This document shows, piece by piece, positions 17,126 to 25,406 of a stretch of DNA of 64,000 nt. Origin of the DNA: CBDDFS01 sp965227255 (GTDB taxonomy: Bacteria > Bacteroidota > Bacteroidia > Flavobacteriales_E > Vicingaceae); the NCBI GenBank assembly GCA_965227255.1, contig CBDDFS010000002.1, positions 806,001-870,000 of the forward strand. Direction: 5' to 3'. The number at the start of each line of letters is the position of its first letter. Position 1 is the first letter of the stretch. The notes beneath the pieces were generated by a model. That model searched no databases. It saw only the letters and a program-made list of their open reading frames with translations, and was not told where the DNA came from. Both the position numbers and the translations under genes were made by a program.

Positions 17126-18907
17126 ATGAAGTGGTTGATTTTTATTGGCACTTTATTTCTTGGAAGTTTTCAGAAACATACTTTGTTTACAACATTGACA
17201 TCACCAAATATTGTAAGCAATTCAATGTATAAGACGCCTTCAGAAAACATAAATGATTTAAGTCGTTTTGTGACTTTGAATTCAATTGACTCTGATCTTA
17301 TTCTAAAAGATTTTCAAATAGAAAACCTAAAAAATCTGTGTATAGTTTGGGGATTTCTTAAGTATTATCATCCGGAAATCAGAACGGGTGACTACGATTG
17401 GGACGGAAAATTAATGGAAGCTTTTCCTGAAGTTATCACTCTTGAAAACAAAGAATCCATGAATAAATTTTTATTCGATTGGATTTCCCATTATGAATTT
17501 CAAGTAGAATTTGAAGAAAAGGATTTTTCAGAAATGACGTCTAGACAAAAACCAGATCTTCAATGGATTGAAGAATCAGGATTTGATGAGAAATTAATTT
17601 CTGTTTTTAAAAAAATTGTCAGCGCCAAAAGAAACGGTAATTCTCAATATGTAGAGAAAATAAAGGGTTCAAAAAAAATAGAAATATCGAAGGAGATTGT
17701 ATATGATAACTTTGATTATGGTGATTATAAAAATAGGTTGTTATCACTTTTCCGTCATTGGAATATTGTACAATATTTTTACCCTTATAAGTATCTGATC
17801 AAAGAAGATTGGAAGCACATATTATCTGAGTTTATTCCAAAATATTATCAGGCCAATAATGAAATAGAGTATAAAAAAGTCGTTCTGGAATTTATTACTA
17901 AAGTTGGCGATACACATGCAACCATTTGGGCAGATAGGAATGGTACAATTGACTCAATTTTAGGGGTGAACTATGCGCCTTACGAAGTTTCTTTTGTTGA
18001 AGGTAAATTTGTTATTACCGGTTATATCAGTGCAGAAGGTCAATCTGGAGAAAATGGTCTTTTAATTGGTGATGTTTTATTATCTGTTGACGAAGTCGAT
18101 ATTGACCAATTGGTGAATTCCAGATTGATTATTACACCAGCTTCAAATATTCCAACTCAATACCGGGAATTGGCGTTTAATCTTCTTAGAACGAATAATG
18201 ATTCTATGAAGATTACTTATCAGAGAGACGGAATAGCAGCTGAAACAAGTGTTTCTGCCTTGAGAATTAATAGAACTAAATTATACAGTCGATATTATCG
18301 AAAGGATACATGCTATAAATCATTCAATTCCCATGTTCACTATTTATATCTGGGTTCAATAAAAAGAAAATATATCTCTCAGATATTCAAAGAAATACCT
18401 TCACAAGATGATGTGATCATTGATTTACGATGTTATCCAACTGATAATGTGACCAATCACCTTGGAGAACAACTATTAATAGCCAAAACAGAACATTTTA
18501 TATTGTCATTTCCGAGTATAACGGAGCCAGGTTTATTTGAAATGACCAGTCCTTATAGTATTAAAGGGAAACTAAAAAAGGGCACTAATAGGAAACTAAT
18601 TATACTGGTTAATGAGCTTACACAGAGCAAAGCAGAATTTATGGCCATGGCCTTCAGGAATGCTCCGAATTCGATTATTGTTGGGTCCACAACTGCTGGT
18701 GCCGATGGTGATGTCTTGTCATTTAGTCTGCCTTGTGGATTGAAAACTTCAATAAGCGGTCTGGGGATTTATTACCCTGACGGTCGAGAAACCCAAAAAG
18801 TTGGAATAATACCAGATGAAATAGTAAAACCGACAATAAAAGGGATTCGGAATAATGAGGATGAATTATTGTATCGAGCTATAGAGATTTTAAATTCATC
18901 TGAGTAG
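17126..18907 (+). CDS. S41 family peptidase linked to the lanthipeptide cluster
   Basis: A 593-residue protein with a short hydrophobic N-terminus (MKWLIFIGTLFLGSF) that may be a signal peptide. Residues about 215-300 are an S41 N-terminal region (WNIVQYFYPYK, VGDTHATIWAD); about 290-380 resemble a PDZ-like domain (GLLIGDVLLSVDEVDID); about 395-590 are the tail-specific-protease core, with the catalytic Ser in the LVNELTQSKAEFMA motif at S501 and a GSTTAGADGDV loop. It starts 3 bp after the HlyD-like gene, so it is very likely cotranscribed. It could process the exported peptide or protect the host; neither is shown. A weak inverted repeat lies downstream. Confidence 0.85.
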   Translation: MKWLIFIGTLFLGSFQKHTLFTTLTSPNIVSNSMYKTPSENINDLSRFVTLNSIDSDLILKDFQIENLKNLCIVWGFLKYYHPEIRTGDYDWDGKLMEAFPEVITLENKESMNKFLFDWISHYEFQVEFEEKDFSEMTSRQKPDLQWIEESGFDEKLISVFKKIVSAKRNGNSQYVEKIKGSKKIEISKEIVYDNFDYGDYKNRLLSLFRHWNIVQYFYPYKYLIKEDWKHILSEFIPKYYQANNEIEYKKVVLEFITKVGDTHATIWADRNGTIDSILGVNYAPYEVSFVEGKFVITGYISAEGQSGENGLLIGDVLLSVDEVDIDQLVNSRLIITPASNIPTQYRELAFNLLRTNNDSMKITYQRDGIAAETSVSALRINRTKLYSRYYRKDTCYKSFNSHVHYLYLGSIKRKYISQIFKEIPSQDDVIIDLRCYPTDNVTNHLGEQLLIAKTEHFILSFPSITEPGLFEMTSPYSIKGKLKKGTNRKLIILVNELTQSKAEFMAMAFRNAPNSIIVGSTTAGADGDVLSFSLPCGLKTSISGLGIYYPDGRETQKVGIIPDEIVKPTIKGIRNNEDELLYRAIEILNSSE

Positions 18908-18931
18908 AGAGGTGTAAAAAACGAGCACTGG

Positions 18932-18957
18932 GTTCACTAATATTTTATAAGGTGAAC
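18932..18957. terminator. Weak inverted repeat between convergent genes
   Basis: GTTCAC (18932-18937) and GTGAAC (18952-18957) around a 14-nt AT-rich loop, placed between the stop of the S41 gene and the stop of the convergent propeller gene. No T-run; a bidirectional terminator is possible. Confidence 0.3.
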
Positions 18958-18979
18958 TAGATTCAGAATTAATATAATC

Positions 18980-21343
18980 CTACTCTATGATAATCTTCTT
19001 TCTCACTAACCCTTTTTCACTTAACACTTCCAAATAATAGATCCCTGCATCAATAGATAAGAGCAGGGTGGTTGATTTTTGACTTATTACCTTTTCCGTT
19101 TTTACTAAAGAACCTTGCGAGCTATATATGTTTATTGTCGCATTAGTGTTTTCGTCAAATTCTATATTCACGAATCCATTTCCTGGGTTTGGATAGATTC
19201 GAATTTTGTCGGCAGAATAGTCGGCAATTCCTATTCCCGTAATTTGATAACACAAAGAAGTATCTGCGCAACCTTTTTTGAGAACTTCAACGGCATAAAG
19301 CCCATTTGATTGGGGAGTAAAAATATTACCATGGGCTCCGGGAATCTCAGAGAAATTATCATTGCAATCCAGCCATTGAAAGACTGAAGAGGTAGCCTGG
19401 GCATTTAAGGTATTCCCTTGAACCACGACATCCACATTCGGACGGGTTATGGTAAGATCCAAAGTCACAACCGAGTCGCAACCGTGAGAATCTGTGAAAA
19501 TAACCATTGGTGTATCTGTGCTGTTGGAATATGTTACACTGTCTATCCATGTAAAAGGTTCACAAGCATTGATTTCATCTACTACTTGGGTCGACAAGAT
19601 TGTAAGGTTCAGCGTAATTACGGAATCACATCCCATTGAATCTGTAATAACGAATTGAGCAGTATCATTTGATTCGACATACGTGACACTATCAATCCAA
19701 GTCACTGCCGTGCATGATTGAATTGAATCTGTATAATTAATTGGCTGAAGGCTTAGGGATAGAGAAACAATGCTGTCGCAACCTCTGAAATTTGTCAAAA
19801 CCACCATCGGTGTATCTGTGCTTTCGGTATATGTAACGCTGTCGAGCCATGTGAAGGATGATTTACATGAAATTATCGTATCAAATGTGTGATCATTCAA
19901 ACATTCTTTTAAGCTCTGAACAAAGGCATCTGGATGGAAACTGAATGACGTAAGGTTATAGGTAGAAGTGTCCGGATCAAAATCTACAGTATATGTAAAT
20001 GCCCCACCTGTAATAATATTGCCAAAACGATTTGTCGTAATGGCTGTTCCATGATCGTAGGCAGTTGACCCGTACGAAACTGTCCAGATCATATTTCCTG
20101 ATGTATCCATATTTTGTACAAAAACATCAGAAGCTCCTGAAGTAGTTGAAGTCAAATTGTATGTCGAAGTATCTGGATCAAAGTCTGCCGTTCCAACAAA
20201 ACTTCCAGTTATATAAAGGTTTCCCGAGTAACCTATTTGGGCTGCATTAATACCGGAATTTCCTGATCCGGCATAAACTCTAACCCATTTGAAATCACCA
20301 CTTGTATCAAATTTTTGAATGAATGGGTCAGCCGAACCAGAAATGGAAGATACATTATATGTGGTCGTATCCGGATCGAAATCCACTGTGCCTCTGAAGT
20401 AGCCGGCTACATATACTCCTTTGGAATCTGTTATCACAGCATTCGTCTCATCTGCGCCAAACTTGCCGAATGTATGAGCCCAGATTTGGTTGCCGTTGCT
20501 TCCTAACTTCAGAACAAAATAATCCGCACTTCCTGCTGAAAGTCTGTAATCCGTTGCTGTCGGGTGTGGGTCAAAATCTGCACTTCCAACGAAGGCTCCG
20601 GTTAAATAAATATTGCCACTGGCATCACTATTTATATCCTGCACCTCATCAGTAGAAGTCCCGCCAATATTTTTACCCCAGATAAAATTTCCACTTGGAT
20701 TTAACTTGACAATGAAAACGTCTTTTCCACCTTTTGAAACAACATTATGAGTACTACTACCCGGGTCAAGATCGCTTGTTCCGGTTTGATAACCTGTGAC
20801 GATGATGTTTCCCGAGGGATCAAGACAGATAGCATCACCACCTTCAGAAGACGTGCTACCCAATTTTCTTGCCCATTGGAAAATGCCATTCTTATTAAGT
20901 TTTAATATAAAAGCATCATCAGCTCCGGCCGATGTGAGATTATATGTTGATGCCGTATCTGGATCAAAATCCACAGTATGCTCAAACCGACCAGTGACAA
21001 ATATATTTCCGCTTGCATCGATTGTCATATCGCCGCAAAGTTCCCCTAAAACACCTCCAATATTATGAGCCCATATTAAGTTTCCAAAGGCATCAAGTTT
21101 CAGGATAAAGATATCCCTAGTGCCATTGGATGTTAGGTTGTAAACTGTGGTGTCGGGATCAAAATCCACGGTTTGTTCAAAATCTCCGACGGCATAAGCG
21201 TAGCCTGAATCATCACTTGCCACGGCCGAAGTGAATTCACCAGAGTAGTTTCCAAATCCTGCAGCCCAGTTGAACTCGGGATTCTGAGAGAATATTGAAA
21301 AAGTAAATAAGATGGAAAGAGAAAGCAGGGTAGATTTTTTCAT
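18980..21343 (-). CDS. Secreted seven-repeat propeller protein with Cys repeats and T9SS sorting domain
   Basis: A 787-residue exported protein with signal peptide MKKSTLLSLSILFTFSIFSQ. Residues about 25-480 hold seven SBBP-like blades, each with a VDFDPDTxxYNLTS core ending in a DxFILKLD-type strand. Three repeats of about 45 residues follow (about 485-640), each with FTWLDSVTY or a variant and GCDS(I/V)(V/I)(S/T)L, a type common in Bacteroidota surface proteins. The end (about 715-787) is a T9SS type A domain: IRIYPNPGNGFVNIEFDE through VRKKIIIE. Probably surface displayed; ligand unknown. Paralogue of 6341-8041 with much more regular blades. Confidence 0.87.
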   Translation of the reverse strand: MKKSTLLSLSILFTFSIFSQNPEFNWAAGFGNYSGEFTSAVASDDSGYAYAVGDFEQTVDFDPDTTVYNLTSNGTRDIFILKLDAFGNLIWAHNIGGVLGELCGDMTIDASGNIFVTGRFEHTVDFDPDTASTYNLTSAGADDAFILKLNKNGIFQWARKLGSTSSEGGDAICLDPSGNIIVTGYQTGTSDLDPGSSTHNVVSKGGKDVFIVKLNPSGNFIWGKNIGGTSTDEVQDINSDASGNIYLTGAFVGSADFDPHPTATDYRLSAGSADYFVLKLGSNGNQIWAHTFGKFGADETNAVITDSKGVYVAGYFRGTVDFDPDTTTYNVSSISGSADPFIQKFDTSGDFKWVRVYAGSGNSGINAAQIGYSGNLYITGSFVGTADFDPDTSTYNLTSTTSGASDVFVQNMDTSGNMIWTVSYGSTAYDHGTAITTNRFGNIITGGAFTYTVDFDPDTSTYNLTSFSFHPDAFVQSLKECLNDHTFDTIISCKSSFTWLDSVTYTESTDTPMVVLTNFRGCDSIVSLSLSLQPINYTDSIQSCTAVTWIDSVTYVESNDTAQFVITDSMGCDSVITLNLTILSTQVVDEINACEPFTWIDSVTYSNSTDTPMVIFTDSHGCDSVVTLDLTITRPNVDVVVQGNTLNAQATSSVFQWLDCNDNFSEIPGAHGNIFTPQSNGLYAVEVLKKGCADTSLCYQITGIGIADYSADKIRIYPNPGNGFVNIEFDENTNATINIYSSQGSLVKTEKVISQKSTTLLLSIDAGIYYLEVLSEKGLVRKKIIIE

Positions 21344-21445
21344 AAAATGTACGGCATTGATAGAGTAAAAATCGGCTTTTTTAAATTAATAGCTCAGATG
21401 AATAATCTGATAAACCCTGTTCAGGTTTTGTTCTCACAAACAAAA

Positions 21446-21474
21446 AAAGCGAGCTTTTTATTTGCTCGCTTTTA
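21446..21474 (-). terminator. Terminator of the tRNA-Phe transcript
   Basis: GCGAGC (21450-21455) pairs with GCTCGC (21465-21470), extended by A/T pairs on both sides, 9-nt loop. Read on the minus strand it ends in a run of seven T, directly downstream of the tRNA. Confidence 0.8.
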
Positions 21475-21500
21475 AATATCGCTAATGCGATTTGATTTAC

Positions 21501-21576
21501 TGGTGGTGCCAGCTGGAATCGAACCAGCGACACATGGATTTTCAGTCCATTGCTCTACCAACTGAGCTATGGCACC
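21501..21576 (-). tRNA. tRNA-Phe (GAA)
   Basis: A 76-nt cloverleaf on the minus strand. The acceptor arms GGTGCCA and TGGCACC pair, followed by discriminator A and an encoded CCA (21501-21503). D-arm GCTCAGTTGGTAGAGC, anticodon stem ATGGA/TCCAT with loop CTGAAAA, anticodon GAA at 21541-21543, and T-arm CTGGTTCGATTCCAG are all present. No intron. Confidence 0.97.
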
Positions 21577-21617
21577 AGTATAATGGTAGTCCGTAAGACC
21601 GCTGTCTTTCGGGCGGG

Positions 21618-21625
21618 CAAATGTA
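21618..21625 (-). promoter_or_regulatory. Candidate -7 box for tRNA-Phe
   Basis: On the minus strand it reads TACATTTG, a full match to the Bacteroidota -7 consensus, about 42 bp upstream of the tRNA 5' end. No clear TTG at the expected -33 spacing. Confidence 0.45.
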
Positions 21626-21634
21626 AAAAAATAA

Positions 21635-21663
21635 TTGCGGATAGATTGTAAAAATTACATTTG
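21635..21663 (+). promoter_or_regulatory. Promoter of the MFS transporter gene
   Basis: TTG (21635-21637), 18-bp spacer, TACATTTG (21656-21663), matching the Bacteroidota -33/-7 pattern, 17 bp before the ATG at 21681. It is back-to-back with the tRNA-Phe promoter. Confidence 0.6.
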
Positions 21664-21680
21664 TCGTTTCATTTTTTTCA

Positions 21681-22901
21681 ATGAGTAAAAGAAAGGCATC
21701 TCTGGGTTTTATTTTCGTGACAGTTCTGGTCGAAATGATCGGTGCCGGTATAATTGTGCCTATACTGCCAGATCTTCTAAAAGAAATGACCGGTGAAAAC
21801 CTGAGCACGGCTGCTGCATGGGGAGGTATTCTCATGGTCATGTTCACGGGAACTCAGGCTTTGTTCTCTCCCTTGATGGGAATATTGAGCGATAAATATG
21901 GCCGTCGGCCTATTCTATTCTTATCTCTTTTTGGACTGGGCCTTGATTATGTGGCCCATGGACTTGCACCTACTGTATTTTGGCTCATCGTTACCAGGAT
22001 AATTGCCGGAATATTTGGAGCAAGTTTTACTGTAGCCATGTCGTACGTGGCCGATATCTCTGAGCCGAAAAAGAAGGCACAGAATTTTGGAATTGTGGCT
22101 GCTGCCTTTGGTCTGGGATTTATTATCGGACCAGTAGTCGGTGGGTTGTTTGCAGATTGGTATGGAATTCGGGCACCCTTCTTCTTTGCTGCTGCTTTGA
22201 GTTTTCTGAATTTGCTTTACGGCTTTCTCATTTTACCTGAATCTCTTCCGAAAGAAAAAAGGAGAGAGGTGGTTTGGAAAAGAGCCAGACCTTTTGCAGC
22301 CCTTCTGCATTTGAGAAAACATGGATCTTTTTTAGGTTTGATCATTGCGTTCTTTTTGGCCTACTGGGCATCTCAGGCCCTACAGACAACCTGGTCGTAT
22401 TATACCATTGAAAGATTTGATTGGGATGCCAAAATGATCGGATATTCACTTGCATTTGTTGGAATACTTGTAGCTATTGTTCAAGGGGGACTTATCAAAC
22501 ATGTATTGCGAATTCTTGGGCATAAAAAGACAGTGATTGTGGGATTTTCTCTTTGGACATTCGGAATGTTCCTGTTTGGAATAGTGCCAACAGAAGTGCT
22601 GTTATTTATAACATGTATTCCATATTGTCTGGGGGGAGTTGCAGGTCCTACTGTAAGGGGAATTGTATCAAACCAGGTGCCGGATACAGAACAAGGCGAA
22701 TTACAAGGGGCAATGACCAGTGTTCAGAGCCTGGCTTTTATAATCGGGCCAATTACTATGGCCTCAATTTTTGCATTTTTCACTCGGGAGAATGCTGAAT
22801 TCTACCTGCCGGGCGCTCCATTTTTCTTAGGTGGAATACTCTTTATTCTAGCCTTCATATTTGCCGTGAACACGCTTCGTAAGATGCCGGATGTGGACTG
22901 A
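21681..22901 (+). CDS. TCR/Tet family MFS transporter
   Basis: A 406-residue major facilitator with twelve predicted membrane segments. It has the Tet-type motif A in the loop between helices 2 and 3 (GILSDKYGRRPILFLSLFG, about residues 69-87), an N-terminal GAGIIVPILPDLL as in TetA proteins, motif C-like GFIIGPVVGGLFAD in helix 5 and a central hydrophilic loop (PESLPKEKRREVVWKRARP). The family exports tetracyclines and other small molecules by proton antiport; the substrate here cannot be told from sequence. No tetR-like repressor is adjacent. It has its own promoter and no close partner. Confidence 0.88.
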   Translation: MSKRKASLGFIFVTVLVEMIGAGIIVPILPDLLKEMTGENLSTAAAWGGILMVMFTGTQALFSPLMGILSDKYGRRPILFLSLFGLGLDYVAHGLAPTVFWLIVTRIIAGIFGASFTVAMSYVADISEPKKKAQNFGIVAAAFGLGFIIGPVVGGLFADWYGIRAPFFFAAALSFLNLLYGFLILPESLPKEKRREVVWKRARPFAALLHLRKHGSFLGLIIAFFLAYWASQALQTTWSYYTIERFDWDAKMIGYSLAFVGILVAIVQGGLIKHVLRILGHKKTVIVGFSLWTFGMFLFGIVPTEVLLFITCIPYCLGGVAGPTVRGIVSNQVPDTEQGELQGAMTSVQSLAFIIGPITMASIFAFFTRENAEFYLPGAPFFLGGILFILAFIFAVNTLRKMPDVD

Positions 22902-22946
22902 TTTTCTTTTCAGTTCCATTATTGATACCTTCATATTCTCTTTACT

Positions 22947-23549
22947 ATGAGAAAAGCGAGTGCAATTTTTTTAGTTGTTTCATTCTGTCTGGCCAATAAT
23001 AGTTTGTTGGCTCAGCGAGAAAAAGGTGAGCAAATGCTAACAGTTGGCATGGGTCTGAGTATCTGGAATATGTTTTCCTCTGTGGCTAATTTTGGAGATT
23101 CTATTGAAGCTTCTTCAACACCTACAATTTATGCAACCTATGATTATGGTATTACAAAGCAATTTTCAATAGGCGCTCATCTTTCATACAACGCTTTTAG
23201 TTTTACTAATCCTTATTACTCTTATGTCAATTCAAGTGGGGTAATTGTTTACGAACCAATCAAGGTGAGGTATGGAAGAACGAACATTGCTGTGAGACCA
23301 TTATATCATTGGGGAAAGAACGAGGACTTTCAATGGCATGGTGGGATGAGACTTGGTTATTCATTCTGGACAGCCGAAGTTGAATCATCGGATCCTTATT
23401 ACACAGATGAATATTACAGACAGAATGCATTTTCGGCTCAGGTTTTGGTTGGAAGTCGCGCCTACCTCGGAAACTTCTTCTACTTGACCTTTGATGTGGG
23501 AATCGGCGCCCCATATTTTGCCAGCTTGGGCCTAACGCTGAAATTATAA
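22947..23549 (+). CDS. Small outer-membrane beta-barrel-like protein
   Basis: A 200-residue exported protein (signal peptide MRKASAIFLVVSFCLANNSLLAQ). After it, short amphipathic strands alternate with turns (LTVGMGLSIWNMF, TIYATYDYGITKQFSIGAHLSY, IAVRPLYHW, WHGGMRLGYSFW) and the chain ends FASLGLTLKL, with an aliphatic C-terminus, as in small eight-stranded OmpA/OmpW-like barrels. I do not recognise a named family. It starts 45 bp after the MFS gene on the same strand and may be read from it. Confidence 0.7.
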   Translation: MRKASAIFLVVSFCLANNSLLAQREKGEQMLTVGMGLSIWNMFSSVANFGDSIEASSTPTIYATYDYGITKQFSIGAHLSYNAFSFTNPYYSYVNSSGVIVYEPIKVRYGRTNIAVRPLYHWGKNEDFQWHGGMRLGYSFWTAEVESSDPYYTDEYYRQNAFSAQVLVGSRAYLGNFFYLTFDVGIGAPYFASLGLTLKL

Positions 23550-23633
23550 AATGGAAAACAGAAATTAAATCTATTCTCTATTTGCGGCTTACTAACAACC
23601 AGCCTCCAATTATTAATTATTAACTCTTAATTA

Positions 23634-24071
23634 TTAATTGTTCTCAGCAAATTCCTTAAAGTCATTCATCGTCTTCAGGGTTTGCTTCTTGAACATGCCA
23701 GGCATCAGGGTCATCATTAACTTCATCATGATGCTACTGCTTTTGAATTCACTTTCGGTTCTCCAGAGTGTTTTCCCTTCTCCTTTATCGATAAAGTAGT
23801 TTTCAAAGCCATTCCAGACTCCTTTCGTTTCGTAGGTTCCATGGAATTCATCGGGTAGATTTCTTTTCGTAATGGTTTCAGTCATTTCCAGTCGACGTTT
23901 GCCCATTTCATAAACAAGATTCGATTTTGCTCCTTCCTGACCGGGATCACCGCTTATATGATCAAAGCTTTTGAGTCCTTTTTGCCACTTGTATAAATTC
24001 TCAGTGCTGTCAAATAATTCAATTACTTTTTCACGAGGTAAATTGATCTCGACTTCAGTTGTGTACTTCAT
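23634..24071 (-). CDS. SRPBCC family protein
   Basis: A 145-residue cytoplasmic protein with the START-like/polyketide-cyclase fold pattern: the opening YTTEVEINLPREKVIELFDSTENLYKWQKGLKSF, a middle YETKGVWNGFENYFIDKGEGKTLW and a long C-terminal helix (MKLMMTLMPGMFKKQTLKTMNDFKEFAEN). Such proteins bind hydrophobic ligands in a helix-capped cavity; the ligand is unknown. The last codons and stop are formed by TTATTAAT-type repeats that fill the gap to the neighbouring gene. Confidence 0.8.
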   Translation of the reverse strand: MKYTTEVEINLPREKVIELFDSTENLYKWQKGLKSFDHISGDPGQEGAKSNLVYEMGKRRLEMTETITKRNLPDEFHGTYETKGVWNGFENYFIDKGEGKTLWRTESEFKSSSIMMKLMMTLMPGMFKKQTLKTMNDFKEFAENN

Positions 24072-24225
24072 CTCACTGATTTTTAGATTCTTGAATAAAA
24101 ATAACTTTTTCCGGAAGAAGTTAAGCTTGAATTCAAGAACATAAATGGCAGGAATTTATCTGATTTCGGTCAGGCTGATTTTTAGATGTGGGTCATACTT
24201 TTAAATCAAATTAAAATTGATTGAG

Positions 24226-24657
24226 ATGATAAATACTGAAGAAAAACTAAATGTGCCCGTTGAGGACATCATGACCAAACAGGTCCACACAGTAGATGTC
24301 TCAGATAGAATGGTCGATGTAAGAAAAGTGATGGCTCATAACCACATTCGTCATGCACCTGTTTTGAAAGACGGCAAGTTGGTTGGAATATTAAGTCTGA
24401 CCGATGTTCAGAGAATGACCTTTTCAAATACATATGGAGATGTTGAAGAGGGAATTGATGATGCCATAAGTGATATGTTCAATGCCGAGATGATCATGCA
24501 TAAAGATCCTGAAACGCTTGATTATGCGAGTTCAGTCAGAGACGCGGCGAATAAATTTGTGGAGCGTGACTTCCATGCATTGCCTGTTGTAAAAGACGGA
24601 GATCTTGTTGGAATTGTAACTACTACCGACGTTTTAAAATATGTGACCCAAATTTGA
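24226..24657 (+). CDS. CBS-domain pair protein
   Basis: A 143-residue protein of two CBS domains. The first runs over VPVEDIMTKQVHTVDVSDRMVDVRKVM with HIRHAPVLKDGKLVGILSLTDVQ, the second over DAISDMFNAEMIMHK with DFHALPVVKDGDLVGIVTTTDVLKY. CBS pairs bind adenine nucleotides and usually regulate a partner. I start at the ATG at 24226; a TTG at 24217 is in frame but less likely. The gene stands alone, 31 bp ahead of a membrane protein on the same strand that could be a partner, without direct evidence. Confidence 0.88.
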   Translation: MINTEEKLNVPVEDIMTKQVHTVDVSDRMVDVRKVMAHNHIRHAPVLKDGKLVGILSLTDVQRMTFSNTYGDVEEGIDDAISDMFNAEMIMHKDPETLDYASSVRDAANKFVERDFHALPVVKDGDLVGIVTTTDVLKYVTQI

Positions 24658-24688
24658 GTTTCAATAAGCAACAAAGCTTGTTGAACTT

Positions 24689-25384
24689 ATGAAGAAAACC
24701 TTTTTCTGGATCACAGCCTTTAGCATCGCTATGGGTTATCTCGAAACGAGTGTGGTCGTTTATCTGAGAATCATTCTTTATCCTGAAGGATTTGATTTTC
24801 CGCTGAAACCAATTTCTAATGACATAGTTGTAACGGAACTATGGCGTGAAGCAGCCACCATACTTATGCTGGTTGGAGCCGGCATCATGGCGGGTAGAAA
24901 TTCTCTTGAGAAATTCGCATACTTCCTTTATTCCTTTGCTATCTGGGACATATTCTATTATGTATTCCTGTATGTTTTGCTCAGCTGGCCGGAATCCTTG
25001 ATGACCTGGGATGTATTGTTCTTAATTCCTGTTACATGGACGGGTCCGGTTATCACCCCGGTTATAGTATCTCTTCTGATGATCATTATGGCTGTTGAGT
25101 TGATTTTAATAAAAGACAGATATCATGAATTTAAGGTCCTCGCCAGAGAATGGAGTCTTATGATTGCTGGTGCAGTTGTTGTTATTATTGCTTTTTGTTG
25201 GGATTACAGCGCCTATATTCTCAAGGATCATTCTTTTTCAAAACTTTGGTCACTCACTAAAGATGATCTTTTCGATCTAAGTATTCAATATGAACCCTTA
25301 GATTTCAACTGGCCTGTATTCCTGATTGGAATTGCCCTCATATTGAGCAGTATGATTATGATCTATAAGAGAGCTCAACAATAG
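24689..25384 (+). CDS. Integral membrane protein of unknown function
   Basis: A 231-residue protein with about six membrane helices (for example ITAFSIAMGYLETSVVVYL, ATILMLVGAGIMAG, FAIWDIFYYVFLYVLLSW, TPVIVSLLMIIMAVELILI, LMIAGAVVVIIAFCWDY, FLIGIALILSSMIMI). Short polar loops contain acidic Glu/Asp and WD pairs (ETSVVVYLR, IWDIFYY). I recognise no family. It ends 22 bp before the coaX start, and a -7-like box for coaX lies in that gap. Confidence 0.75.
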   Translation: MKKTFFWITAFSIAMGYLETSVVVYLRIILYPEGFDFPLKPISNDIVVTELWREAATILMLVGAGIMAGRNSLEKFAYFLYSFAIWDIFYYVFLYVLLSWPESLMTWDVLFLIPVTWTGPVITPVIVSLLMIIMAVELILIKDRYHEFKVLAREWSLMIAGAVVVIIAFCWDYSAYILKDHSFSKLWSLTKDDLFDLSIQYEPLDFNWPVFLIGIALILSSMIMIYKRAQQ

Positions 25385-25394
25385 ATAATTAGGC

Positions 25395-25402
25395 TAATTT
25401 TG
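25395..25402 (+). promoter_or_regulatory. Candidate -7 box right at the coaX start
   Basis: TAATTTTG matches TAnnTTTG and ends 4 bp before the GTG at 25407. If used, the coaX mRNA would be nearly leaderless. No clear -33 TTG at normal spacing. Confidence 0.35.
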
Positions 25403-25406
25403 CGGC

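Noticed and set aside
21542..21847. 101-codon minus-strand frame over tRNA-Phe and the MFS start
   Set aside because: Overlaps a structured tRNA gene and is antisense to the transporter.
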